This document shows positions 51,807 through 60,160 of a stretch of 64,000 nt of DNA, in pieces. The translations under genes were made by a program, and so were the position numbers. Where the stretch lies: NCBI RefSeq assembly GCF_016862995.1, contig NZ_BOOA01000012.1:1-64000 (forward strand), in the 5' to 3' direction. This DNA comes from Acrocarpospora phusangensis (GTDB lineage: Bacteria > Actinomycetota > Actinomycetes > Streptosporangiales > Streptosporangiaceae). Numbering within the stretch: the stretch's first letter is position 1; the number at the start of each line of letters is the position of its first letter. The notes under the pieces are model-generated. The model had not been told where the DNA came from and did no database searches. It was given only the letters and a program-made list of their open reading frames with translations.

Positions 51807-54800
51807 GTGTTCAGTTCCGCGCGCCTGCGTCGCGCCCTCTGCGCGCTCCTGTTACCCGTCCTGGCCGGTACGGCACTGGCCGCGATCCCCGCCTCCCCGG
51901 CGGCCGCGGCCCCGCCCCCGACCAGCGGCTTCGAGAAGGTCAAGCTGGACGGCGGCCTGTCCATGGGCGAGCCGATCGAGCTGTCCGTGCTGCCCGACGG
52001 CAAGGTCCTCTACATCAACCGCGGCACCTCGGCCGGCGGCGGCCAGGTCCGCCTCTACAACCCGGCCACCCAGACGACCACGGTCGCGCTGACCGTGCAG
52101 CTGGACGCCCGGTTCGAGGACGGCCTGATCGGCATCACCCTGCACCCGCAGTTCGCCACCAACCGCTGGGTGTTCCTGTTCTACTCGCCGAAGGTGACGC
52201 CGCTGGTCAACCGCATCTCCCGGTTCACCTTCAACCCGGCCACGAACGTCCTGGACCCGGCCAGCGAAGACATGATCATCGAGTGGCCGACCGAGCGTGA
52301 CCTGTGCTGCCACTCGGCCGGGTCGATGACCTGGGACAGCAACGGCAACCTCTACTTCGCGGTGGGCGACAACACCAACTCCGGCGGCGACTCGGCCGGC
52401 ATGGCGCCCATCGACGAACGCACCAGCCGCAACCCGCAGTACGACGCGCAGCGCACCTCGGGCAACACCAACGACCTGCGCGGCAAGATCAACCGCATCC
52501 GTCCGGAGAACAACGGCACCTACACGATCCCGGCCGGCAACCTGTTCCCGCAGGGCACGCCGCAGACCAAGCCGGAGATCTACATCATGGGGGTGCGGAA
52601 CCCGTACCGGGTGTGGGTCGACAAGAAGGCCGCCAACACCCTGTACTGGGGTGAGGTCGGGCCCGACGCCGGGGCGACCATCCCGAACCGGGGTCCCGCG
52701 GCGTACGACGAGTTCAACCGGGCGAGCGGGCCGGGCAACTACGGCTGGCCGTACTGCGGCGGGCCCAACGTGGCCTACAACGACTGGGACTTCGCGGCCA
52801 ACGCGCCGCGCGGCTGGTTCCCGTGCGGCGGCACCACCGGACCGGTCAACAACTCGCCCCGCAACACCGGGCAGCAGCAGCTGCCCGCCACCAAGCCCGC
52901 GCTGGTGTGGGAGCAGCACGGCGGCAGCGTGGACTGGCCGGCGCTGGACAATCCGGGCGGCTGCGGCTCGCCCAACCACGCCGAGGTCTACCACTGGGAC
53001 GCGAACCTGGTCTCGGACGTGAAGTGGCCGCAGTACTACGACAACAAGCTGCTGATCTCCGAGTACTGCCGCAACTGGATCAAGGAAGTGCAGTTCAACA
53101 ACGGCAACGCGGCCACCGGGACGCCGACGATCATCGAGCCGGTGCTGGCGGGCATGAACCTGGTCCACCCGATCGACATGGAGTTCGGGCCGGACGGTTC
53201 GCTCTATCTGCTGGAGTACGGCAGCGGCTACTTCTCCGGGGCGGCCGACGCCGGACTCTACAAGATCAACTATGTTCAGGGCGGGCGGTCGCCGATCGCG
53301 CAGGCCACCTCCAACGTCAACAACGGGCTCGCGCCGCTGGCCGTCTCCTTCTCCAGCGCGGGCAGCTCCGACCCGGACGGCGAGGCCATCACGTACGCGT
53401 GGGACTTCGACAACAACGGGACCACCGATTCGACGGCGGCCAACCCGTCGTACACGTACACGACGGTGGGCGACAAGCGGGCGCGGCTGACCGTGCGTGA
53501 TCCCGGAGGCAGGACCGGGACGGTGCTGCTGCCCATCGTGGTGGGCAACAACCGGCCGGTCGTGACGCTGAACGGCATCCCGGCGGGCGGCATGTACAGC
53601 TGGAGCGAGAACCTCAACCTCACGGCGAGTGCCACCGACGCGCAGGACGGGACGATCGCGTGCGGTTCCGTCATCGTCCGGGCCGCGCTGGGGCACCAGG
53701 AGCACGCCCACGAGGAGGGTGAGGCCACCGGCTGCGGCGCGTCGTTCAACACCGGGCCGATCCACGCCGGGCTGGACGCGGTGCAGTTCTTCGTGCTGCG
53801 CGGCAGCTACACCGACCGGGGCGCGACCGGGACCGTGCCGCTCACCGGCGAGCGCGAGATCACCGTCTGGCCGAAGCAGTGGCAGGCCGAGCACTTCGTC
53901 TCCATGAACGGCCCCCGCGTCGTCGACCAGGCCGCCGCCGAAGGCGGCAAACGCCTCGGCGACATCCAGAACGGCGAGTCGGTACGGCACCACGCCGTCA
54001 GCCTCAAGGGCATCACCAGCGTCAAGGCCCGGGTGAGCTCGGCCAACGCCGGCGGCGTCCTGTCCTTCCGGTTCGACTCCCCGACCGGGCCCGAGGTCGC
54101 GAGGATCACCGTCGGCAACACCGGCGGCTGGGACAACTACACCGAGATCACCGCACCTGTCACCAAGCCCGACGACAACACGCACGACCTATACCTGGTC
54201 TTCACCGGCACCGCCGGCACCGCCCTGTACGACGTGGACAGCTACACCTTCATCGGTCCCGGCGTCAGCGTGCCCGGTACGGGGAACCCCGGCGGGGACC
54301 TCGCCCAGGGCAAGCCGGTGACCGTGTCCAGTACGGAGGCCGGGGCCAACGTGGCCGCCAACGCCGTCGACGGCAACTCCGCCACGCGCTGGAGCAGCCT
54401 CTACGCCGATCCGCAGTGGATCCAGGTGGACCTGGGTGCTTCGTACTCTCTCAACCGGGTTCGTATCAACTGGGAGGCCGCTTTTGGTCGGGCGTACCAG
54501 GTCCAGACCTCACCCAACGGGACGACCTGGACCAACATCTTCTCCACGACGACCGGGGACGGTGGCGTCGACGACCTGACCGTCTCCGGGACCGGCCGCT
54601 ACGTCCGCGTCAACGGCACCCAGCGCGGGCTCACGCAGTACGGCTACTCCCTCTGGGACCTCAACGTCTACGGCACCCCCGCCGGAGGCGCCACCCTCCT
54701 CTCCCAGGGCCGTCCGGTAACGGTCTCCAGCACAGAGGCAGGGGCCAACGTCGCCGCCAACGCCGTCGACGGCAACCCCGCCACCCGCTGGAGCAGCCTC

Positions 54801-55079
54801 TACGCCGACCCCCAGTGGATCTACGTGGACCTGGGCTCCAGCCGCTCCATCACCCGCGTCCGCCTCAACTGGGAAGCGGCGTACGGCCGCGCCTACCAGA
54901 TCCAGACCTCCCCCAACGCCACCACCTGGACCGACATCTACTCCACCACCACCAGCGACGGCGGCGTAGACGACCTGACCGTCTCCGGAACCGGCCGCTA
55001 CATCCGCGTCAACGGCACCCAACGCGGCCTCCCCCAATACGGCTACTCCCTCTGGGAACTAGAGGTCCACGGCACCTGA
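51807..55079 (+). CDS. Secreted glucose/sorbosone dehydrogenase with PKD and two discoidin domains
   Basis: 1,090 residues, GTG start with GGAG upstream. Signal peptide to ~34 (PAAAA). PQQ-type six-bladed propeller ~40-490: LSVLPDGKVLYINRG, GLIGITLHPQF, DLCCHSAGSMTWDSNGNLYFAVGDN with the likely catalytic His, MGVRNPYRVWVD, MEFGPDGSLYLLEYG. PKD domain ~492-578 (YAWDFDNNGTTD). Then an Ig-like part and a beta-sandwich carbohydrate-binding module (to ~815), and two discoidin domains ~831-958 and 964-1090. It would oxidise sugars outside the cell; PQQ supply is not seen here. Probably co-transcribed with the ThuA/DUF1080 gene. Confidence 0.88.
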   Translation: MFSSARLRRALCALLLPVLAGTALAAIPASPAAAAPPPTSGFEKVKLDGGLSMGEPIELSVLPDGKVLYINRGTSAGGGQVRLYNPATQTTTVALTVQLDARFEDGLIGITLHPQFATNRWVFLFYSPKVTPLVNRISRFTFNPATNVLDPASEDMIIEWPTERDLCCHSAGSMTWDSNGNLYFAVGDNTNSGGDSAGMAPIDERTSRNPQYDAQRTSGNTNDLRGKINRIRPENNGTYTIPAGNLFPQGTPQTKPEIYIMGVRNPYRVWVDKKAANTLYWGEVGPDAGATIPNRGPAAYDEFNRASGPGNYGWPYCGGPNVAYNDWDFAANAPRGWFPCGGTTGPVNNSPRNTGQQQLPATKPALVWEQHGGSVDWPALDNPGGCGSPNHAEVYHWDANLVSDVKWPQYYDNKLLISEYCRNWIKEVQFNNGNAATGTPTIIEPVLAGMNLVHPIDMEFGPDGSLYLLEYGSGYFSGAADAGLYKINYVQGGRSPIAQATSNVNNGLAPLAVSFSSAGSSDPDGEAITYAWDFDNNGTTDSTAANPSYTYTTVGDKRARLTVRDPGGRTGTVLLPIVVGNNRPVVTLNGIPAGGMYSWSENLNLTASATDAQDGTIACGSVIVRAALGHQEHAHEEGEATGCGASFNTGPIHAGLDAVQFFVLRGSYTDRGATGTVPLTGEREITVWPKQWQAEHFVSMNGPRVVDQAAAEGGKRLGDIQNGESVRHHAVSLKGITSVKARVSSANAGGVLSFRFDSPTGPEVARITVGNTGGWDNYTEITAPVTKPDDNTHDLYLVFTGTAGTALYDVDSYTFIGPGVSVPGTGNPGGDLAQGKPVTVSSTEAGANVAANAVDGNSATRWSSLYADPQWIQVDLGASYSLNRVRINWEAAFGRAYQVQTSPNGTTWTNIFSTTTGDGGVDDLTVSGTGRYVRVNGTQRGLTQYGYSLWDLNVYGTPAGGATLLSQGRPVTVSSTEAGANVAANAVDGNPATRWSSLYADPQWIYVDLGSSRSITRVRLNWEAAYGRAYQIQTSPNATTWTDIYSTTTSDGGVDDLTVSGTGRYIRVNGTQRGLPQYGYSLWELEVHGT

Positions 55080-55092
55080 CCACTCCCCCACC

Positions 55093-55145
55093 GCCTCCAC
55101 GGCGCCGCACATCCCCCCAAGTCCGGCGCCGTGGAGGCCCCCTTT
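55093..55145 (+). terminator. Very strong intrinsic terminator
   Basis: A perfect 15-bp stem (left arm 55093-55107, right arm 55124-55138, GCCTCCACGGCGCCG and its complement), then C5T4. It follows the dehydrogenase stop by 13 bp. Confidence 0.9.
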
Positions 55146-55186
55146 TCCCCCGGTACGTCAACACACCCGACACCCAACTCCCGAGC

Positions 55187-55260
55187 CCCACCCATTGCTT
55201 GCCGCCAGGTCCCACCCGTTGTTTGCCGGTGGGTTCCCACCCACCCTTGTTGCCGCTGCG
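55187..55260. repeat. Three imperfect 24-25-bp tandem units in a gene-free gap
   Basis: Each unit begins CCCACCC (55187, 55211, 55236) and continues with a TTGC/TTGTTGCC-type segment. The last unit plus GCTGCGCGGCG recurs at ~57687-57733 on the other strand. The whole 55150-55590 stretch carries no convincing gene. Confidence 0.6.
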
Positions 55261-55500
55261 CGGCGCGCTCACCGAGTGGGCATCCGGGCGGCATGCCTGC
55301 CCGGAGCCGCTTGCCAGGCAAGATCCTCCGGGTGATACGCCGATCAGCGTGTTGCGGGAGTTTCCCTGCCCGTCCACGCTTCTTTCGTGCCGGTGTGACG
55401 AGGAAGGGCGGGCGACAAGCGGCGCTGACCAGCAGTGCTAGACCTCTAGGCGCTATACAGCGGCACCAAGAACCCCCTAGCAAAATGAAGCCGGTCACTC

Positions 55501-55555
55501 TTGGCGCCGGTGCGGCGAGAAGCGTCGCCTGCGTTAACGGCGCCGGATAACGGCG
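55501..55555 (+). repeat. Dispersed ~55-bp repeat, copy A
   Basis: TTGGCGCCGGTGCGGCG... to ...GGATAACGGCG. 50 of 55 bases match copy B at 62720-62774 on the minus strand. In one frame both copies encode a C-terminal-like peptide ending CVNGAG-stop. Copy A lies between the dehydrogenase terminator and the modC stop. Confidence 0.75.
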
Positions 55556-55590
55556 GGAACCCGGGCGGCCGGGCCGTTCTGGGAGCCGTT

Positions 55591-56622
55591 TTAGGCCGGG
55601 TAGGCGTGGGTTTCGGTTGCTTTGATGGAGGCCCAGACGGTTTGGCCGGGGGTGAGGTCGAGTTCGGCTACTGCTGCGGGGGTGATGTCGGCGGCGGCGG
55701 AGATGGGGCCGTCGAGGTGGATGCGCATGTTGTCGCCGTGGCGTTCCACGCCGTCGATGGTGGCCTGCCAGAGGTTGCGGGGGCTGCCGTCGGGGCGGGT
55801 GCGGTAGAGGGCGACGGCGCTGGGGGCGAAGACCAGGAAGGCGGGGCCTTCCAGGTGTTCGGTGACGGTGAAGAGGATGTCGTCGACTTTGATGTGGTGG
55901 CCGGCGGCGGTGCCGCGGTAGAGGTTGAGGCCGACGAGGCGGGCGACGTAGTCGGTGCGGGGGCGGCGGGCGACGTCGGCGGGAACGCCTTCTTGGACGA
56001 CCTGGCCTCGTTCGATGACGATCAGGCGGTCGGCGAGGACCATGGCGTCGAGGGGGTCGTGGGTGACCAGGACGGTCGCGCCGTCGAAGTCGGCGAGGTG
56101 GCGGCGGAGGTGGGAGCGGATCTCCAGGCGGGTGTGGGCGTCGAGGGCGGCCAGCGGCTCGTCGAGGAGGAGGAGCCGGGGGTCGATGACGAGGGCTCTG
56201 GCCAGGGCGACGCGTTGGGCCTGCCCGCCGGAGAGCTGCCTGGGGCGTACATTCGCGTGATCTTCGAGGCCGACGCGGGCGAGCCATTCGAAGGCCCGGC
56301 GGCGGGATTCGGCCTTGCCGGTGCCCTGGCAGCGGAGCCCGAAGGCGACGTTGTCCAGGGCGGAGAGATGAGGGAAGAGCAGGTAGTCCTGGAAGACCAT
56401 GCCGATTGGGCGCTTCTCGACCGGCAGGTCGTGGAGCGGCTGGTCGTCGAGGGTGATGTGGCCTTCCGTCAGACGGGTGAGGCCGGCCAGCAGGCGCAAG
56501 GCTGTGGTCTTGCCGGCGCCGTTGGGACCGAGCAGGGCGACGACCTCGCCCGGAGCGACCTCCAAGTCGAGGTCGAGGCGGAAGTTCGGCCGGGTGAGGC
56601 GGAGAGCGGCGGTGAGGGTCAT
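55591..56622 (-). CDS. modC: Molybdate ABC transporter ATP-binding protein
   Basis: 343 residues from the ATG at 56622, which overlaps the modB stop (ATGA). Walker A GPNGAGKTT, Q-loop VFQDYLLFPHL, signature LSGGQAQRVALARAL, Walker B LLLLDEP, switch His in LVTHDPLDAM. The last ~75 residues are a TOBE/Mop-like domain (LWQATIDGVERHGDNMRIHLDG, TPGQTVWASIKATETHAYPA), diagnostic of ModC. It drives molybdate import. Confidence 0.93.
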   Translation of the reverse strand: MTLTAALRLTRPNFRLDLDLEVAPGEVVALLGPNGAGKTTALRLLAGLTRLTEGHITLDDQPLHDLPVEKRPIGMVFQDYLLFPHLSALDNVAFGLRCQGTGKAESRRRAFEWLARVGLEDHANVRPRQLSGGQAQRVALARALVIDPRLLLLDEPLAALDAHTRLEIRSHLRRHLADFDGATVLVTHDPLDAMVLADRLIVIERGQVVQEGVPADVARRPRTDYVARLVGLNLYRGTAAGHHIKVDDILFTVTEHLEGPAFLVFAPSAVALYRTRPDGSPRNLWQATIDGVERHGDNMRIHLDGPISAAADITPAAVAELDLTPGQTVWASIKATETHAYPA

Positions 56623-57425
56623 GGGCTGTTCACCCATCGATCGCGCAGGCTCGCCAGAATGATCACGGACACGGCCAGCAGGACCAGGCTGAGCACGATG
56701 GCGGCCTCGGGTTCGGTCTCCAGGGCCAGGTAGACGGCCAGAGGCATGGTCTGCGTCTGGCCCGGGAAGTTCCCGGCGAAGGTGATCGTCGCCCCGAACT
56801 CGCCCAGCGCCCGCGCCCAGCAGAGCACCGCCCCCGCCACGATCCCCGGCGCGATCAACGGCAACGTCACCCGCCGGAACACCACCCACCGAGACGCCCC
56901 CAACGTCGCCGCGGCCTCCTCGAACCGCAGATCAGCCGCCCGCAACGCCCCCTCCACACTGATCACCAGGAATGGCATCGCCACGAACGCCTCAGCCACC
57001 ACCACCCCCGCCGTGGTGAACGGCAGCGTGATCCCGAACGCACTGTCCAGCCACTGTCCCACCAGCCCACGCCGCCCCAGCACCAGCAGCAGCGCCACAC
57101 CCCCGACCACCGGCGGCAACACCAGCGGCACGGTCACCAGCGCCCGCACCACCCGCCGCCCGGGAAAAGACAACCTGGCCAGGCACCACGCCAACGGCAC
57201 CCCGAGCACCAGACAGATCCCCGTGGCCACCGTGGCCGTCACCAGCGAAAGCCGCAACGCCTCCAGCACCTCAGGCTCGACAAGCCGCTCTCCCAGCGTC
57301 GCCCAGGGCGCCCGTACCAGCAGCCCCGCCAACGGCAACACCAGGAACAGCAGCCCCAGCCCCGCAGGCACCACCAGCACCCACGGCAACCGCCCAGCCA
57401 CAGCCTCACGCCCGGTGCCCGCCAT
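56619..57425 (-). CDS. modB: Molybdate ABC transporter permease
   Basis: 268 residues, five to six membrane helices; EAA loop LRFEEAAATLGASRWVVFRRVTLPLIAPGI and the ModB signature GEFGATITFAGNFPGQTQTMPLAVY. Coupled to modC by a 4-bp overlap. It is separated from modA by 385 bp of repeat-bearing DNA, so modA may have its own promoter and transcript. Confidence 0.94.
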   Translation of the reverse strand: MAGTGREAVAGRLPWVLVVPAGLGLLFLVLPLAGLLVRAPWATLGERLVEPEVLEALRLSLVTATVATGICLVLGVPLAWCLARLSFPGRRVVRALVTVPLVLPPVVGGVALLLVLGRRGLVGQWLDSAFGITLPFTTAGVVVAEAFVAMPFLVISVEGALRAADLRFEEAAATLGASRWVVFRRVTLPLIAPGIVAGAVLCWARALGEFGATITFAGNFPGQTQTMPLAVYLALETEPEAAIVLSLVLLAVSVIILASLRDRWVNSP

Positions 57426-57533
57426 GCGGCGTTTTCACCCCCGATCCCTCAAGACAACGATCACAACATACGACCGAGAAGATCGCTCCACGAGCGGGCG
57501 AGAATCCCGCGACCCCACCGCGCACCAACCTGC

Positions 57534-57698
57534 CGGCCGGTGACCGTTTGCGCTTTTCCTAGCTTGGCGGATTGCGGGGATTCCACCCGCTCCCTTCCAG
57601 CCGCCGCGCAGCAACTTGTCGGCCGGTGACCGTTTGCGCTTTTCCTAGCTTGGCGGATTGCGGGGATTCCACCCGCTCCCTTCCAGCCGCCGCGCAGC
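57534..57698. repeat. Two direct copies of a 79-bp sequence, 86-bp period
   Basis: 57534-57612 and 57620-57698 are identical; the linker is 7 bp. The block fills most of the modA-modB gap, which has no gene. After the second copy comes GCAAAAGGGGTGGGTGGGTG, the complement of the CCCACCC-type repeat at 55236. The repeat lies inside an otherwise ordinary mod operon. Confidence 0.9.
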
Positions 57699-57810
57699 GG
57701 CAAAAGGGGTGGGTGGGTGGGAGATCCACCGCAGCATCCCAAGCCTCCGCAGGCGATCCCGGTCGCCCCCCGTTCTCCCACCCAACGTCAGGGCCTCGGA
57801 GCCCTCTGTG

Positions 57811-58599
57811 TCAGGGGGCTTCGAAGCCGGCCTTGGTCAGGACGTCCTTGCCCTGCTGGGAGAGGACCAGGTCGACGAACTGCTTGGCGAGGTCGGCGGC
57901 GGGGGCCTTGGACAGGGCGGCGATGGGGTAGTCGTTGATGGCCTGGTCGGCTTCGGGGAAGGCGATGCCGGTGACCTTGCCGGCGGAGGCGATGACGTCG
58001 GTCTGGTAGACGAGGGCGGCGTCCACCTCACCGAGTTCGACCTTGGTCAGGGTGGCCTTGACGTCCTGCTCCAGGGTGACCGGGGTGACCTTGAGGCCGG
58101 CCGCGTCCAGGGCCTTGACGGCGGCCGCGCCGCAGGGGACCTGCTCGGCGCAGAGGGCCACCTTGACCTCGGGATCGGTCAGGTCCTTGAGGGACTCGAC
58201 CTTGGCCGGGTTGTCCGGCGGCACCGCGATCTGCAGCTTGTTCTTCACGAACACGGTGGGCGCGGTGGCGAGCCCGGCGTCGGTGACGGTCTTCATCGTC
58301 GCCGGGCTGGCGGCGGCGAACACGTCCGCGGGCGCGCCCTGCGTGATCTGGGTGGCCAGGGTGGCGCTGGACCCGAAGTTGAACTTCACGGTCGTGCCCG
58401 GGTGGGCGGCCTCGAAGGTCTTGCCGAGTTCGGTGAAGGTCTCGGTCAGGGACGCGGCGGCGAACACGGTCAACTCCGTGGGCGCGGCGGCGGTGGCCGC
58501 GGGGGTGGTCGCCGGGGCGGCGGCCGTGCCGCCCTCGGAACCGCACGCGGAGGCGGCTAACACGACGGCGATGAGCAGTCCGGATACGCGCCTGAACAA
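57811..58599 (-). CDS. modA: Molybdate-binding lipoprotein
   Basis: 262 residues. TTG start, supported by AGGAGG 5 nt upstream and an immediate signal sequence with lipobox LAASAC (Cys19). Ala/Thr-rich linker, then the ModA fold: TVFAAASLTETFTELGKTFEAAHPG, FNFGSSATLATQITQGAPADVFAAAS and VYQTDVIASAGKV, positions that line the oxyanion site. It captures molybdate or tungstate for ModBC. Confidence 0.94.
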   Translation of the reverse strand: MFRRVSGLLIAVVLAASACGSEGGTAAAPATTPAATAAAPTELTVFAAASLTETFTELGKTFEAAHPGTTVKFNFGSSATLATQITQGAPADVFAAASPATMKTVTDAGLATAPTVFVKNKLQIAVPPDNPAKVESLKDLTDPEVKVALCAEQVPCGAAAVKALDAAGLKVTPVTLEQDVKATLTKVELGEVDAALVYQTDVIASAGKVTGIAFPEADQAINDYPIAALSKAPAADLAKQFVDLVLSQQGKDVLTKAGFEAP

Positions 58600-58612
58600 G
58601 GGTGCCTCCTAC

Positions 58613-59011
58613 TTACTGACTTGGTTCGGGGATCTCCACGACGACGTTGGTGGACTTGATCACGGCGATCGCCACCGCTCCGGGCTCGAGGCCCAGTTCG
58701 TCGGCGGCCTGGCGGCTCATCAGCGAGACCACCCGGAACGGCCCGGCGGCGATCTCCACCTGGGCCATCACCGCGTCCTTGATCACCTCGGTCACGATGC
58801 CGCGGAACCGGTTGCGCGCCGAGGACTGGCCGGAGCCGGTCTCCTCGTCGATCCGCGCCCGCGCGAACACGGCCAGATCCGATCCCTCGACCAGCCGGTG
58901 CCCGTTGTCATCCCGGCGAGCCGAGAGCCGCCCGGCGTCCACCCAGCGACGCACGGTGTCGGAGCTCACTCCGAGCAACGCGGCTGCCTCACTGATCCGG
59001 AACGTCGTCAC
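58613..59011 (-). CDS. Helix-turn-helix/Mop-domain molybdate-responsive regulator
   Basis: 132 residues, GTG start with AAGGTGA 6 nt upstream. N-terminal MerR/excisionase-like helix-turn-helix (RISEAAALLGVSSDTVRRWVDAGRL), then a Mop domain (~68-130: SARNRFRGIVTEVIKDAVMAQVEIAAG, LMSRQAADELGLEPGAVAIAVIKSTNVVVE) that binds molybdate. It sits 13 bp upstream of modA and likely controls the mod genes by molybdate level. This small architecture is common in actinobacteria. Confidence 0.9.
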   Translation of the reverse strand: MTTFRISEAAALLGVSSDTVRRWVDAGRLSARRDDNGHRLVEGSDLAVFARARIDEETGSGQSSARNRFRGIVTEVIKDAVMAQVEIAAGPFRVVSLMSRQAADELGLEPGAVAIAVIKSTNVVVEIPEPSQ

Positions 59012-59145
59012 GAAATATCACCTTACCCTCGCACTTTCAGGCCAATACATTCGATACACCTTGCAACAGCACTGTTATCGTTCCGCGAGTCTTCGCAGAT
59101 GCGACACCACTGGACCGATCACGCGATAACACGACATGCTGTGCC

Positions 59146-60069
59146 GTGCTCTTGCGCCAACTGGAGTATCTGGTCGCGCTCGCCCGGGAGCGGCATTTCG
59201 CCCGAGCCGCCGCGGCCTGCCACGTCTCCCAGCCCTCCCTGTCCGCCGCGATCCGCAAGCTCGAACGCGAACTGGACGTCCCGATCGTCCGCCGGGGCCG
59301 CAAGTTCGACGGCCTCACCCCTGAAGGCGAACGCGTCCTGCTCTGGGCCCATCGCATCCTGGCCGAAGCCGACGCCCTCCGCCACGACCTGTCGCTGATG
59401 CGCGCCAGCCTCTCGGGGACGCTCCGGATGGGCGTCATCCCGACCGCCCTGACCGCCGCGTCCCTGCTGACGACTCCGTTCTGCGAACGCCATCCGCACG
59501 CCCGGGTCTCGCTCGCCTCCCTGTCGTCCCGCGAGATCACCCGCCGCCTGGCCGAGTTCGAACTGGACGTCGCCATGACGTACCTGGACGGAGAACCCCT
59601 GGGGAATGTGCGCATTACTCCCCTGTACGAGGAGCGCTACCTCCTCCTCACCCCGGACGACGCCGAACTCGCCACCCGGCCGTTCGTGCGCTGGGCGGAG
59701 GTGGCCGCCCTGCCGCTCTGCCTGCTGGCGCCCGAGATGCGCAACCGGCGCATCCTCGACGACATCTTCGAGCAGGCGGGCGTCGTCGCCGTCGCCGCCG
59801 TCGAGACCGACACCGTCTCCGCCCTGTACGCCCATGTCGCCACCCACCGCTGGTCCAGCGTGATCGCCCACGCCTGGCTGCACATGTTCGGCGTGCCCGA
59901 GGGTATGCGCGTGATCCCCCTCGAAGATCCCCGCCAGGCTCCGCGCATCGGCTTGGTGATCGCCGACCGTACTCCGGAACCGGTTCTCGCCCGTGCGCTG
60001 CTGGACATCGCGCCGCAGGTCGACGTACGTGGACGGCTGGACCGGCTGCTCCATGATTACCTGCGATAG
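59146..60069 (+). CDS. LysR-family regulator, probably of the formate dehydrogenase gene
   Basis: 307 residues, GTG start, no evident ribosome site. N-terminal winged helix (LRQLEYLVALARERHFARAAAACHVSQPSLSAAIRKLE), then the two-lobe effector domain. Same strand as fdh, 91 bp upstream, with AT-rich dyads overlapping its stop codon. Divergent from the Mop regulator gene. Confidence 0.9.
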   Translation: MLLRQLEYLVALARERHFARAAAACHVSQPSLSAAIRKLERELDVPIVRRGRKFDGLTPEGERVLLWAHRILAEADALRHDLSLMRASLSGTLRMGVIPTALTAASLLTTPFCERHPHARVSLASLSSREITRRLAEFELDVAMTYLDGEPLGNVRITPLYEERYLLLTPDDAELATRPFVRWAEVAALPLCLLAPEMRNRRILDDIFEQAGVVAVAAVETDTVSALYAHVATHRWSSVIAHAWLHMFGVPEGMRVIPLEDPRQAPRIGLVIADRTPEPVLARALLDIAPQVDVRGRLDRLLHDYLR

Positions 60070-60090
60070 TTTATATCTATCAATAAATAG
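60065..60090 (+). promoter_or_regulatory. Overlapping AT-rich dyads before the formate dehydrogenase gene
   Basis: GATAG-TTTATAT-CTATC (60065-60081) contains a T-N11-A LysR-type core, and CTAT-caataa-ATAG (60077-60090) overlaps it. They stand out in 70% G+C DNA, 71 nt before the fdh start. Likely LysR binding and/or promoter region. Confidence 0.5.
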
Positions 60091-60160
60091 AGAGATTCGT
60101 TTTGACTCTTTATCCGGATTACCAGGAAGGTGGAAATACGACCGCTAAAAGGAGTCACTC

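Noticed and set aside
55150..55590. Short frames in the gap after the dehydrogenase gene
   Set aside because: They consist of translated tandem repeats (PTHCLPPG, PTRCLPVG) with no ribosome site or conserved fold that I can recognise.
57534..57698. Possible CRISPR array
   Set aside because: Only two 79-bp copies with a 7-bp gap and no spacers or cas genes; it is a simple tandem duplication.
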